Source of the DNA: Lonicera japonica
Taxonomy: Eukaryota; Streptophyta; Magnoliopsida; Dipsacales; Caprifoliaceae
Reading direction: 5' to 3'
Assembly (NCBI GenBank): GCA_021464415.1
Contig: CM038466.1
Span: 18,973,017 to 19,037,016, forward strand
Length of the DNA: 64,000 bases
The position numbers were made by a program, and so were the translations under genes. The notes beneath the pieces were generated by a model that made no database searches, had not been told where the DNA came from, and saw only the letters and a list, made by a program, of their open reading frames with translations. Numbering within the stretch: position 1 is the stretch's first letter; the number at the start of each line of letters is the position of its first letter. Positions 46,735 to 57,738 of this stretch are shown one piece after another.

Positions 46735-48424
46735 CCCAACTGTGTTTTCCAATATACAGAGCATCTCGTCGGGGAAGAGTTTGTGAAGATAGAGCTTACT
46801 AGTCAAAAGTTATATTTTGACCTCAACATCGATTATGAGCTTATGATTGAAAGAGAGTCAATCAATAAAGGAAAAATGAAAAAGAGCCTTTTAATCCTAG
46901 TTATGGCTCCTAACATCTTCAGGTTACCTTTTCAACAAACCAACATAATACGAATCATAGTAATAATGAATTTAGTAAAGCACGAGCCGTAACATGACTG
47001 CCATTTTTACAACGAATAAAGTAAGTGCACATTACTTGAGTTGAATGTATTAGCTATCATCGTAGAAATATTAAATAGTTAATAGTGTGATAATGTTTAT
47101 TTTATATAATTTTCCTTATAAATATATTGATTGGTGTCAAAGTAAAACAATTATCTAAACTATAATTGTTACCATGAAATCTAACCAATGGTACGAAAAC
47201 AGGAAGCTAAGTCTATATTTCGCATGTGAAATAAATGGCGTATATCATGATCATTGCCCACAAGCAAAAGAAGCTACGAAGAAAAGAGACAGTGCCACAA
47301 AAAAGTATAATTGCACATTGTCGATACGTGGTGTGAATCAATAAAAGGTGAAAGTGAAATGCAAAATTCATAATCATGATTTGCCAAATAGTTTAGTTGG
47401 GCATCTGTTAGACCTAAAGATGTTATTAGTGGACTCAAGCATTGTTATAAAGATAATGCCTCGACGATAAAGAAAATTTATAATGCTAAGGCCATGATAA
47501 GAATACATAAGATAAAGGGGAGGTTTGCGATATAACAACTAATGAAGGTTCTAGTGGCTATACATTACATTTATTAACATAGATTTAATAAAACAACTGA
47601 ATAGGTATTAGACCTCTTTTGAGAACATCCTTTTGTGGTAATTCTCAATTACACTTATAAGACAAAAAAGTATAAGATGCATCTGTTTGCAATGGTCGAG
47701 ATCATATCAATCGCAAAGATGTTTTCCATTACTTGTTGTTTTTTAAACAATGAGATGAAGGATGATTATGGATGAGCCCTTTTGAAATCGAGGTTGTTGT
47801 TTGAGCCCCATGATATCCCGAATGTATTAACAAATAGGGAGTCTGTGGCCATATATGCCATTCGTAGAGTTTTTCCCAGTTCACATCACTTTTTGTGCAC
47901 ATTTCACAGTGAAAAAAAAATGTGGAATAACATTGTGAAACTCTATTCAAAAGTACAGTTGTTTGGTTGAAGTTCTTTAATGGTTGGCAAGCCGTTACAA
48001 AATCAACATCGGAATAAAAGTTCTTCGAAAGATAGGAAGAATTATAAAAAGATTGGTCCCTAATTTTTTCGAAGTGCATTGGTTACATGACAGTACGTGG
48101 TTCTAGCATAGAAAGACCTTCGTATTCACATGAACTAATCAAATAAAACACCTCAGTGATAGAACTATGAATAGAGCTGAATTGTTGCATGGCAAGCTAA
48201 AGACCTATTTTGATGGTGGTGTTGGAACTTTTTCCACGGTGTTTGTGATGATGGACAATTACTTGAGGCAAAATATAAACAAGGTCAAACTATTTTTGAG
48301 AGGAGTCTTAGGTCCGCAAAAGATAAACACAATAAAATGTTTTTAAAACAAATTAGGGAGAACCTTCCATATTTTGCTTTAGACATGATCAAGAAAGAGA
48401 TGGATAAGACGGAGAAGATGTGAT
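46735..48424 (+). pseudogene. decayed MULE (MuDR-type) transposase
   Basis: Plus-strand pieces in changing frames read YNCTLSIRGVNQ and CKIHNHDLPNSLVGH, the N-terminal MULE DNA-binding region with its HNH-D phrase. YKTKKYKMHLFAMVEIISI and ESVAIYAIRRVFPSSHHFLC follow. The latter correspond to the core around the catalytic Asp and the VFP..H-LC motif. ANSLRSAKDKHNK-like and FALDMIKKEMDK readings mark the C-terminal side. Many stops and frameshifts are present, and the SWIM zinc domain is not seen. Family assignment is firm; the element's TIRs could not be located. Confidence 0.8.
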
Positions 48425-49039
48425 AAAGAAGAGAGAAAAATAGAGGGAACCGAAATTGCTGTGTTTAAATATGGGCCTTTATTTTTAAATGAAGAGAGTT
48501 GTGATAGTGGATGTATGAAAGTTAAATTAGGTCTTTGTTTGTTTAATTATTATTATTATTATTAAGATAAATTAATGTGCATTAATTAAAAATTAAATAG
48601 AGAAATGTTGAAAGTGTTAAGAAGAATAAATCTATAATCAAATTATATTAAGAAGCAATGAAGCGTTAAAATTAATACGTGTAAATAACATCCCCTTATT
48701 ATAAGCGCGTGGTTCGTGACTTCCACTGGTCAAGCATTATTTTGACACGCCGGGGTTCGACCTTGGGAGTTCTAAATCGACCTAAAATTGTTCCAGTGGC
48801 AGCCTTATACCACTGGGCCTGGGCCAAGAGGCTTGGTTACCATATGACACTAGTAATTCGTCTGTTAAATGACGTCGAAAACTATACCCCTGGATCCGGT
48901 CACCAAATTGTCAATTCCTATAATAAACAAATTTTTTTAAACAAAATGTAATAAACAGTCGGGAAAAAAAAACTATATTCTGGTTAAAACAGCTAAGTCT
49001 GATTTTGAAAAATATTTTGCACCATTCAATTCGTCTAGC
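48425..49039. other. spacer with a possible SINE remnant
   Basis: On the minus strand, about 48890-48720 contains GGCCCAGTGGTATAAGG (A-box-like) and GGTCGAACCCCGG (B-box-like). They are roughly 45 bases apart, as in tRNA-derived SINEs. Weak. Confidence 0.35.
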
Positions 49040-50597
49040 AACTTATCAATTATGACAGATTTAGGCTTGTAGCTTCTTCCACTTGAATATGACAGATTTA
49101 AGCCATCATGATCTACCCCTGCTCACCTTGCAATAATTTCGACATTCGCTTCGGCCCAATAGATGTAACTTTACCTCCCTAGTTTCCCCATAATACATGT
49201 CTCATTTCATTAACCACAAACTCCATACTTAACTTTTTGAAATCCCAAGTGATTGGCCCTAATGTTTCAAGCCACTGTATCCCTAAGGCCATATCGCATC
49301 CACCTAGTGGCAGGAGCCTCAAGTCAGAGCAAAATTGGATTCATTGCATTGTCCAATTCAAACTTCGACAAATGGCACTGCTCTCCACTCGAGTTCCATC
49401 AGCCATAGCCATGAAAACTGGCTGTGTATTTTGGACCTCGCATCCACAATGCTTAGCTGTCTGTGGATCAAGAAAGTTGTGAGTACTACCCGAATCAATG
49501 AGTATAAAAATGGTTCGCTTCTTTATTCGCCCTTTAACCTTCATGATCTGGTATGATGGGTTACCAGAGAGTGCATTAACAGAAATTATTGTCTCCTCGG
49601 TTACGGTCTCGTTTGATGCTTCACTTGGATCAGTTCTGTCTTCTTCGATGTTTTCATCCCCATATGCCTCAAGCAAGAAAATTTTTCTTTTTTTACAAAC
49701 ATGGCCCGGAATGTACTTTTCATCACAGTAGTAACACAAGTTCTTTTTACGCCTTTCATCCATTTCTGCCTGGCTGATTTTCTTTACTGGTGGAAGTTTG
49801 TCCTTATCATGCCCTAAGTTCGGTTGTGCATTAGCCGGCGTAAACTTCATTCTTGGCTTTGCACGATTCTTTGCCGTAGCATCCACATTCTCTTCCTGGA
49901 GTCTTGCCAACCCCACAGCTTGAATCATGGTTGTGGGACGAAACATTTGAACGATCGGCCTAATATCTTGCTTCAGCCCAATAACAAAACAACTTACAAA
50001 AAAATTATTCTAATAGCCGTTTAGTCCGATTTAACAATTCCTCGAAACGTTCGTGGTAGTCTTTCACTGAACCCGTCTACTGTAGTTTGGTTAAAGCCAC
50101 GGTATCATCGTCATAAACATTGGGCCCGAATCGCAAGTACACATCATGAGATAATTCTAACCACGTAGGAACTCCGTGCGAACTTAAGTACCCCTAGAAC
50201 GATTATAGAGCTCTTCCTTCAAGATGAATAGAGGCGATGTGTACCTTATTGTTGTCTTCCATTCGGTTGAGGTCGAAAAATCTTTCACATCGATATATCC
50301 ACCCTTTTGGGTTTTCACCAGCAAAGCGTGGAAAATCCACCAGTGCGTGTGGGTCTCTATATGCCCATTTGCCCCCAAATTGGGCCTTGTACCACAGCTC
50401 TTCAATTAGCAGAAGACAATTCTATTTGAGCTGTTGGCGTCGTCTCTCTTCTCTGCACTAGAGTCTTCATTAGATCTCTTATTTCATTCACGTTCAACGA
50501 TTTCATCATGTCCTTAATTTCACCCGCGCTAGCTTCTATAACGTCCACTCTAACCACTAATTTCATATATCTAATCTCTGAAGCCATTAGTTAGAAT
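49040..50597 (-). pseudogene. Ty3/gypsy gag-protease fragment
   Basis: The minus strand from 50587 reads MASEIRYMKLVVRVDV. Gag follows in several frames (NPKGWIYRCERFFDLN, VKDYHERFEELLNR) with at least three internal stops. From 49946 a long open stretch carries the zinc knuckle (CYYCDEKYIPGHVC) and then the aspartic protease (FILIDSGSTHNFLD, active-site DSG intact). The phrase LPLGGCDMALGIQWLETLG lies just beyond, marking the linker to reverse transcriptase. The fragment stops around 49040, and no RT, integrase or LTR is found. It is a truncated remnant with a comparatively well-kept protease segment. Confidence 0.9.
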
Positions 50598-51287
50598 TAG
50601 GGGTGGCCACGGTTCCGTAACCGAACCGACTTGGTCGGTTTTGTAACCGAACCGACATGGTCGGTTTTGACAAATCATGAACTGCTACCGAACCGCAATA
50701 CTCGGTTTACAGATATTCGATTTTACCGAATTGTTCGGTTGGTTCGGTCGGTAAAGCATTATAACCGACCAACCAAAAGGCCAAAAACTCAGCAAAAACA
50801 GCACAGCAGCAGCAGCAACAGCACAGCAGCACAACAGGAGCAGCAACAGCACAGCAGGCAGCAGCACTCAGCAACAGCCACAACAGTTGTGCTGTTGTGG
50901 TGTGTGGCCGTGTGGGAGAGATGGAGAGTGACTGAGAGACTGAGAGCGTGTGAAACAGAGAAGAGAAAAAGAGAAACTGACTAACTGAGTGTGAGAAACA
51001 AAGTGACAAGTCTATAAAAGAATTATTTTAGTTATTTACAATTTTTAACCTTCAAATTAAGAGGGTATTACACTAATAATAGAAATATTTATATAAAATG
51101 CATATATTTAAAAATAGTTCGGTCGGTCGGTTTTAACCGAATTTTTAAGAATTGAAATCGCTTCCGCAACTGCACATGGTCGGTAATCGACTAAGCGGTA
51201 ACCGAAAAGGAACGGTCGGTCGATTTGTCGACCGAGATTGATCGGTTCGATCGATTTTCGGTTCGCGGTACGAAAATGCCACCTCTA
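50598..51287. mobile_element. hAT MITE inserted beside the gypsy gag start
   Basis: A 690-bp element with ends TAGGGGTGGCC and TGCCACCTCTA, flanked by a perfect 8-bp duplication GTTAGAAT (50590-50597 and 51288-51295). Inner copies of GGTCGGTTTT and CCGAACCGAC lie near both ends. The middle carries a CAGCAGCAACAG-type run (about 50802-50885), which creates long spurious frames in both directions. Confidence 0.92.
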
Positions 51288-51650
51288 GTTAGAATCATGG
51301 TCGAGAACCACCTTCTTTAATACCAAATAATAAGAAAGAGAAAAAATATAATTAAAAAATATTCACTTTAAAGAGCGGAACCCCTTAACAATCACCCTCA
51401 CACACTACTGTTTACAGCTGTCGTACTTAAACCGTTCCCCGCCCTGTAATTTCAATGACTCCTCTAGGCCCCACTAAAATCCCAACCCCAAATAACCCCC
51501 AATCTACTTGATACACCGTCACGCCCCAGTCACGCAAAAATACTCGCCACTTTCCAGTATCACGATAAAATAATAAAATCCCCAAACCAAAAAAAACCCC
51601 ACTAAAACCACGCTCCCCAAGCGGCGGAATCTCAGATCTTCCACCACTAT

Positions 51651-53875
51651 ATGGATCCACAAACTCCGCCACCCACCGCCACCTCACTGCCACCTTTGCC
51701 CAATGCCAAACTCCGCCTGATGTGCAGCTACGGCGGTCACATAGCTCCCCGCCCCCACGACAAGTCCCTCTGCTACCTTGGAGGCGACACCCGCATCGTG
51801 GCCCTGGACCGCCGCACCACCGCATCATCACTCACCTCCCTCTCCGCCCACCTCTCCCGAACTCTCTACAACAACCGACCCTTCACTCTCAAGTACCAGC
51901 TCCCTAACGAAGACCTCGATTGCCTCATCTCTATAACTACCGACGAGGATCTTTACAACATGATCGAGGAGCACGACCGCATCGTAAGCTCCCGTGTACC
52001 CTCCCGCATCAGATTATTTCTCTTCCCTTCCTCCAAGCCCGAGTTTCCCGGCTCGGTCCTACTGGACCCGACTTGGTTTTGTGATGCCCTGAAGAGCGCC
52101 AGGATTATGCAGAGGGACGATTCGGGGTTTGATTATGGGGAGGGTCAGTTTGAAGTTAATAATAATAATAATAATAATAATAAGCAGGAATCGATGGTTT
52201 TGGAGACGAGTTCGTCGTTTGGGTCTACGGGTTCTTCTGTTTCGATGTCGAATTTGCCTCCAATTGGGGTGAATTGTGAGGATGGTGGTCTTAGTTTGCA
52301 GGATAAGAAGGTCAAAGTGGCCTCCCCAGGTTCAGTTGAAAGGTACATTTTCTCTATATGTATAATGTATTATTATTAGGATCATTTAAGACAAATTATC
52401 TATCAATTTCAGCCTAATATAATCATAGGATTAGAAATATTCATGTACTGCCTACGATGGTGACTAGAGTATAAATCTGAACATTATATGAATTGGATAC
52501 TATACTAATGAAATAGGGTATTCAATTAGTTGAGGGTTCATATTAACGGCTGAAAACTTTCTTTATACCTACTGGATTTGCTAATGCTGAACCAGCTGTC
52601 ACTTAATTATAAATTAACCAAAAAAGGAAGTCTGAAGTTTTAAGTGAAGACTCATACTTACTTCCCATCAAAGCTATGAAAAAGCAGTAATTGTATACTA
52701 AATTTGGATTGTGACTCATTGGCTGGTGAGTAGAATGATAAGAGTTTGTGTTCCACTCACCAATCAACGATCTCATGACAATATCATTTGAGTCACCTTT
52801 TCGAGTTCCGAAATTGTGTCCCCCGGTAACTACGTGAAAAAGTGCTCATTTGATAAATATATGTCAACAGTTTGAATAACAGAATCCCAATTCTTACGCC
52901 ACCATGATTGCTAAAGCTCGAATTATATATATATATATGTGTGCGATCAATTTCTGACTAAAACGATAACAAAATGTAAACATACTTCATCTCTTGAGGT
53001 GTGTGCTGGATTTTTAGCTTTAGTGAATCAGGATTGAGAGGAGGCATTTCCATTTGTTTTCCTAGCAAATATTAGAAGAATTTCGCTCAACTTTGACAGA
53101 TTTTAGAATTGAAAATTTGTTGAACTTTTACAGTAACAACGGTGTTAACGATTCTCACCAGAAGACTGGAATGAATCAAGACAAGGCAGTTCAACTTCCT
53201 TCATTTGAGACCAAGCTTACTTCCAACACCGATGAATCAGAGAGTATTATCTTTGATCCTTCATCCATGATTCAAATGCAGAAACCAATTCAAGTTTCTT
53301 CATATCAATTACCTCACCTTCCCACACAAACACATCAACAAGAGGTACAATACATTCAAGCAGGTCCCCATTACTTACCCCAATACCCCACAAGCAAAAT
53401 GCCAATCTCCTCTTATTATCCAATGTATCATCCGCAATTACATCCACAGCAATGTAATCCTCCTCAGCCATACCCAATTTACTTGGTTCCCATTAGGCCC
53501 TCTCAATCTTACAGTATTCCGGTCCCGCATAACATTAACGAAACTGCAACTGTTGCTCCGATTCGGCCCCCTTTGCCTCCACATACGGTGGCCATGATTA
53601 CTCCTCAAGTGGCTTACAAGGATGCCACGTCAGCAGTGGACCCACTTGATAGTTTACCTTCTAATCAAAACCCTTCACTGGCTGATGCTAGCTATGGCAA
53701 AGAGTTTGATGATGATCTTGTTTGCGCTCAAATATACAAATCCCAGCCTCCCGCACCTGCATTGCTGCCTCAGTATCAAACCATGACAAAGGCAGCTGGT
53801 GTAGTGTTGTCTGAAGCTTCAATGAAGCTTGATACGCACAACATTATGCAGCAAGTTGGAATCTCGCAGCCATAG
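51651..53875 (+). CDS. PB1-domain protein, two (or more) exons
   Basis: Exon 1 starts at 51651 (MDPQTPPPTATS). It encodes a PB1 domain over residues 20-125: KLRLMCSYGGHIAPRPHDKS with the conserved basic start, a GGDTRIVALDRR strand, and the acidic OPCA motif (YQLPNEDLDCLISITTDEDL). These mediate head-to-tail PB1 pairing. After it come an eight-Asn run from an AAT microsatellite (52157-52183) and SSSFGSTGSSVSMSNLPPIG, typical of plant PB1 proteins. The last exon (about 53076-53875) encodes a Pro/Gln/Tyr-rich tail with YPIYLVPIRPSQSY and ends MQQVGISQP. The obvious donor (AAG|GTACAT at 52342) is out of phase with the acceptor at 53075. A donor at 52329 (CAG|GTTCAG) restores the frame, or a small exon is hidden between. 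Soluble adaptor role inferred. Confidence 0.88.
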
Positions 53876-55490
53876 GAGAAAATATTGGTTACACCTGGTG
53901 TACTGAGTGGCAGTAACTCTACTACAGCCAACGGTAATGTGCCATGTAAGCATTCATTGAGCTTTAGCATTCGCCATGTGTATTGCCATGTCATACACGA
54001 GGTGTACAAAAATGTCGACTTCATAATGTGGCTGTTGTCTTGAAAGAAATGATTTTGGTAGGATCGTTTTCATTTGGTTTGCGTTGCCTTTTTCATTTGA
54101 ATTGGTCTGTTCTTGTGATAATGTGGTAGAGAGAAATAACTGGGTTATTGTTTATTTATAGTAACCGTTTTTTTTTTTGGCTTTGTTTTCCTCCTGTGTT
54201 ACTATGTTTATGTATTGAGGGATATGAGATGCTTAATACAGTGAGTTTTATATTTGTTCTGTTCATGTATCTTTTGTTGATCAGTTGGTTGCTGTATTAC
54301 TTGTTTTTGTGTTCTGACTTCTTCCACTCTTTCCTTAGATTAGGCAACAAAATCACAAACCAACAATCAATTTATATACGACAACAGCTTATCAATCAAG
54401 TGAACTTATGCTGAATTTGGAAACTGAATAGATAAATTGTCTGTCCATAATTTTTTCTTTTTTTTTTTGGTTTTCCCGCATAGTGTTTCCAGCGGGATTC
54501 GAATTCTCAGTGTAGGAATGCTTCACCCATTTAGACCGAAGATTGCCACCTGCGCTACACTAAAGACGTTATATGTAAGTTACACAAATCTATAGGTAAT
54601 ACTTGGACATAAAAATGAGATATTGTTCCTTTCTAGTTTCTTTTTATTAAGAATTCCAATCATACGCATAAAAAAGAAAAGACAGAAGAAAGAAAGAATC
54701 CCAATCATACTAACATGTGAAGCTCGCAACTATGCTTCACATTCAGTTTGCTATTAATTTGAAGAAGAATTTTCATTATACAAATGAGAAAAGAGCTTTG
54801 ATGGGTGAGAACGTTACAATTTATCCTTTGTAATTTTATTTCCTCTATAAAAGGCTAAGAGGACCACTGCTGTTGGTTCTTATTAATAGCAGTAGTTTGC
54901 CGTGTACGTAGTGGCATGCATTATTATGCATTTGTCCGCTCTGAAGTTGTCCAGTATTTCAACGACTTAGAATTCGTTTAACAACATGGAAAAGAAAAAT
55001 AAAAACAATTGATTTTTGTGAGAAGTTGAAAAATAAGTTAAGTCATATAGTGAGTTGTCTTCTTACTTTGTAGTTTTTTCCACGGAGAAATTTTCTTTAG
55101 TGGTGGGGGAAGAAAAAAATTTCACAAAAAATTATGCAAGATGGAAGACATTTACTTATAAAAATGAACATAAAATGGAGAGCATCTTATCACATACTTC
55201 AACTTATTTTCTAACCTTTTACCAAATCAAGTGTTTTTATTTTCTTTTTTTATGTTATTATCGAATGTAGCTTTAATATATTCTTACTAAGTTCTATCTA
55301 CCGGATTATGATACTGGGTGCATTAATAAATTATACATTTTGAGAATATACATATAATCCACAAATACATTTGATATAAATTATCGATAGATGAAATCAA
55401 CAAGTGTAGTGTTGCTCTATATTTAATTATGTTGTGTGTTTGTTTCATTGGAACTTGATGCAATTTCTATTGTATCAAGTTTATTTGCTC
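53876..55490. other. 3' flank of the PB1 gene and intergenic DNA
   Basis: No further gene recognised. It includes the SINE-like sequence at 54451-54560. Confidence 0.5.
54451..54560 (-). mobile_element. tRNA-derived SINE-like remnant
   Basis: The minus strand begins GTGTAGCGCAGGTGG (A-box-like). It has a GAATTCGAATCCCGC B-box-like motif about 40 bases later and ends in an A-rich tail (poly-T at 54451-54468 on the plus strand). Size and order fit a short plant SINE. No clean flanking duplication found. Confidence 0.55.
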
Positions 55491-55491
55491 G

Positions 55492-55710
55492 TTAGGCTTT
55501 CCCACTCAAGCAGGCATAGGAACAGTTAAGCCAGCATATAGCAAAGTTCATTTGCTGGTTATGCTCGCTGCTTTTAAGAGCGAGGCGGTCTAGCTGTTGT
55601 TCCAAAGCTTTCATGCCACCTAAAGGGAGAACGAGATGCCTACAACGGGCAAAGGCGCAGATCAGGTTGTTTACTGCTCTACTTTCCGGTGTGCAGTTAG
55701 TTTGCATCAT
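55492..55710 (-). other. orphan small open reading frame, 72 aa
   Basis: The minus-strand frame MMQTNCTPESRAVNNLICAF has near-50% GC, unlike its AT-rich surroundings. It continues with ARCRHLVLPLGGMKALEQQL and ends CWLNCSYACLSGKA, with five cysteines. It lies directly beyond an LTR-like sequence on the same strand. I do not recognise it; it may be part of a retroelement derivative or a captured gene piece. Confidence 0.4.
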
Positions 55711-55779
55711 AATCTAAAAATTAATGTATTTGTAAGGTCAACAATTTCTTTTAAACAAAAAAAGTTGCTCACAAACGAA

Positions 55780-56330
55780 TTTATGAATAAGCGGAAGAAA
55801 GTAAACTAGATGAACAAATACAAATTTTTGGGTAAGGTGGTTCCCCCACCTTATAGGCGGTAGGTCTGGTGTACGTCCACTCCTTGATAATGATTTTTAT
55901 TGATAATGGTTGCAAATTCAAGTTGCTAAAGATAATACACTCAATGATTTGATCCCCCAAATGTTAAAGGCTAGTTCCTTTTATAGATACAAGGAACTAG
56001 CTATTACAAGTAGTTAAATGATGCTAAGGACCACTCTCCATGATTTAGGTGAGTGGAGATAATGTTAGAGAAATGGTTTGAGTGGTTTGTTGATGATTAT
56101 AGTCTTTAAGACGATTTATTCTGGTGCTGACACGTGTTCTGTGTTTGTTAATAATCAAGTGAGATGAAGTCTGAAGAGCTCATTAACATTGGGGGAGCTC
56201 GGCACTTGAGAGAAGCTCAAATCTTTGAGGAAGTTTGGATTCTCGATATTTTTTGGTCCTTCAGTACTAATAAATCCTTGTCAATTGTCTAACCACCTAG
56301 ACACACAACCTTTAGGTCCATTGTTTTTCC
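55780..56330 (-). mobile_element. copia-type LTR remnant (approximate ends)
   Basis: The minus strand has a TATA-like TCTATAAAAGGAACTAGCC (about 55975-55995). Downstream are a polyadenylation-like AATAAAAATCATT and GGAGTGGACGTACACC...CCTATAAGGTGGGGG. A GTGGACGTA phrase before a pyrimidine-rich end is typical of Tnt1-type copia LTRs. An 8-bp foldback TAAGGTGG/CCACCTTA lies at about 55834-55854. Ends and duplication are not resolved. Confidence 0.45.
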
Positions 56331-57738
56331 TTAATAAATGGACCTTTACCCAATACAATAAAACTAATTCAATATGTAACTAACAGTAATTAATACAACT
56401 TACTTCTATCATGACATTTGGTACAATTAAGTCCTGCAAAAGAAAATGAAACTATTAATTCAAGATATTGAAAAAAGAAAATTAGATTTGACTAATTTGA
56501 AATGGATGGAGTATAGATGAATTTTGGTTAAATAACTTTTACTAGTTCCCATTCGATTAACCTACTACTTTTAATTAGTTAAACCAATTAGTTGGTTTAG
56601 TTAAACCTTAGAAAAATCTATTGTTAGAAAAATCACTAACAAACACGAAATGTTATCTTCTTGTGTCCTAAATGGCTAAATATATCAGTAATGCAATTTG
56701 TGTTCTACGTATCTTCCATTTGTCCTAATTTATTATTTTGTTAGTAATCGCACAAATATGCATTATTTATTATCTTGTGGCTTATTATATCAATAACACA
56801 ATTCGGGTTTTTGGTGCATTCTAACTTATCCTACCTTGTTTGTATTTTTTTAACATTATCAGTATTTTTGAACTAATTAAAGAAAGCAAAGTTGGGAAAT
56901 ATTTGATTAATTTGACTTTTCAAGGGAAAGAAGGGGGTCATGTTTGATTATAAAAACATAAACATCAATTTGGAAAGCGAAGTAGTGTATTATCCCCTTT
57001 GGCTTAGAACAGAATGTCAATGTCCTAATTATTATTCTTAATCATAATAAAAAACAAAAGCAAAATCACAAAAAAGAAAGAAGAACTGATCAAAAGTCAC
57101 ACCTGAGTTCCGTATGGCCAGCAGCATGACTTATTTCTCAATGTGGCAAGACTAACTCAATATACAAATTTTCATGCTGCATTACCCAACTTTCAACCAG
57201 AGTCCGAAGAGAAATATAACAGTCGACGGTTGTTTTTGGTTGCAGGAACTCAATGCATTGAAAACTATTTTCAATGTAAGAAGTCTTTCATTCAAATGAG
57301 CTAGATGTTTGAGTTCAATCAAATGAGCTAGATGGTTTGAACCTGTTTGGGTGATATCATGAATGATTCAAATCAACTGCACTATTTTCTAATGTGATCT
57401 TGATATCCATCAAAATGCGGGAAACGATGTAAAGTCACAATCTTTTCACTTATAACAGCTGACCAAGCACATTGTTTTACGATTTCCGTGCAAACCAAAC
57501 CCTCTTTCGGTACATACAAGTAATCAAACTTGGCCTATCCTTTTTCTAGGTCACAAAAGAAATAAAAACCAAACTTAGAATTTATGAAACAACCCAATTT
57601 ATTCTAAGAATAAGAGTGCTAAAAACTGCAACAATCTTGGGTTATAAGAGAAATCAAAACCAAACTTGTAGTTCGGAAACAACACATTTATCCCAAGAAT
57701 AAGACTGTCTTAAAAAAAAAAAACAATCTTTGAAAAGT
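56331..57738. other. AT-rich intergenic DNA downstream of the WEB-like gene
   Basis: No gene recognised. A near-repeat of an AAATCAAAACCAAACTT phrase and an AACAACACATTTATCCCAAG phrase occurs near 57560-57700. Confidence 0.45.

Noticed and set aside
50631..51009. Gln/Ser-rich and Leu/Cys-rich frames around 50.6-51.0 kb
   Set aside because: Products of the CAG-type repeat inside the hAT MITE.
51427..51831. 134-codon minus-strand frame over the PB1 gene start
   Set aside because: Antisense of GC-rich PB1 coding DNA and its leader; no domain.
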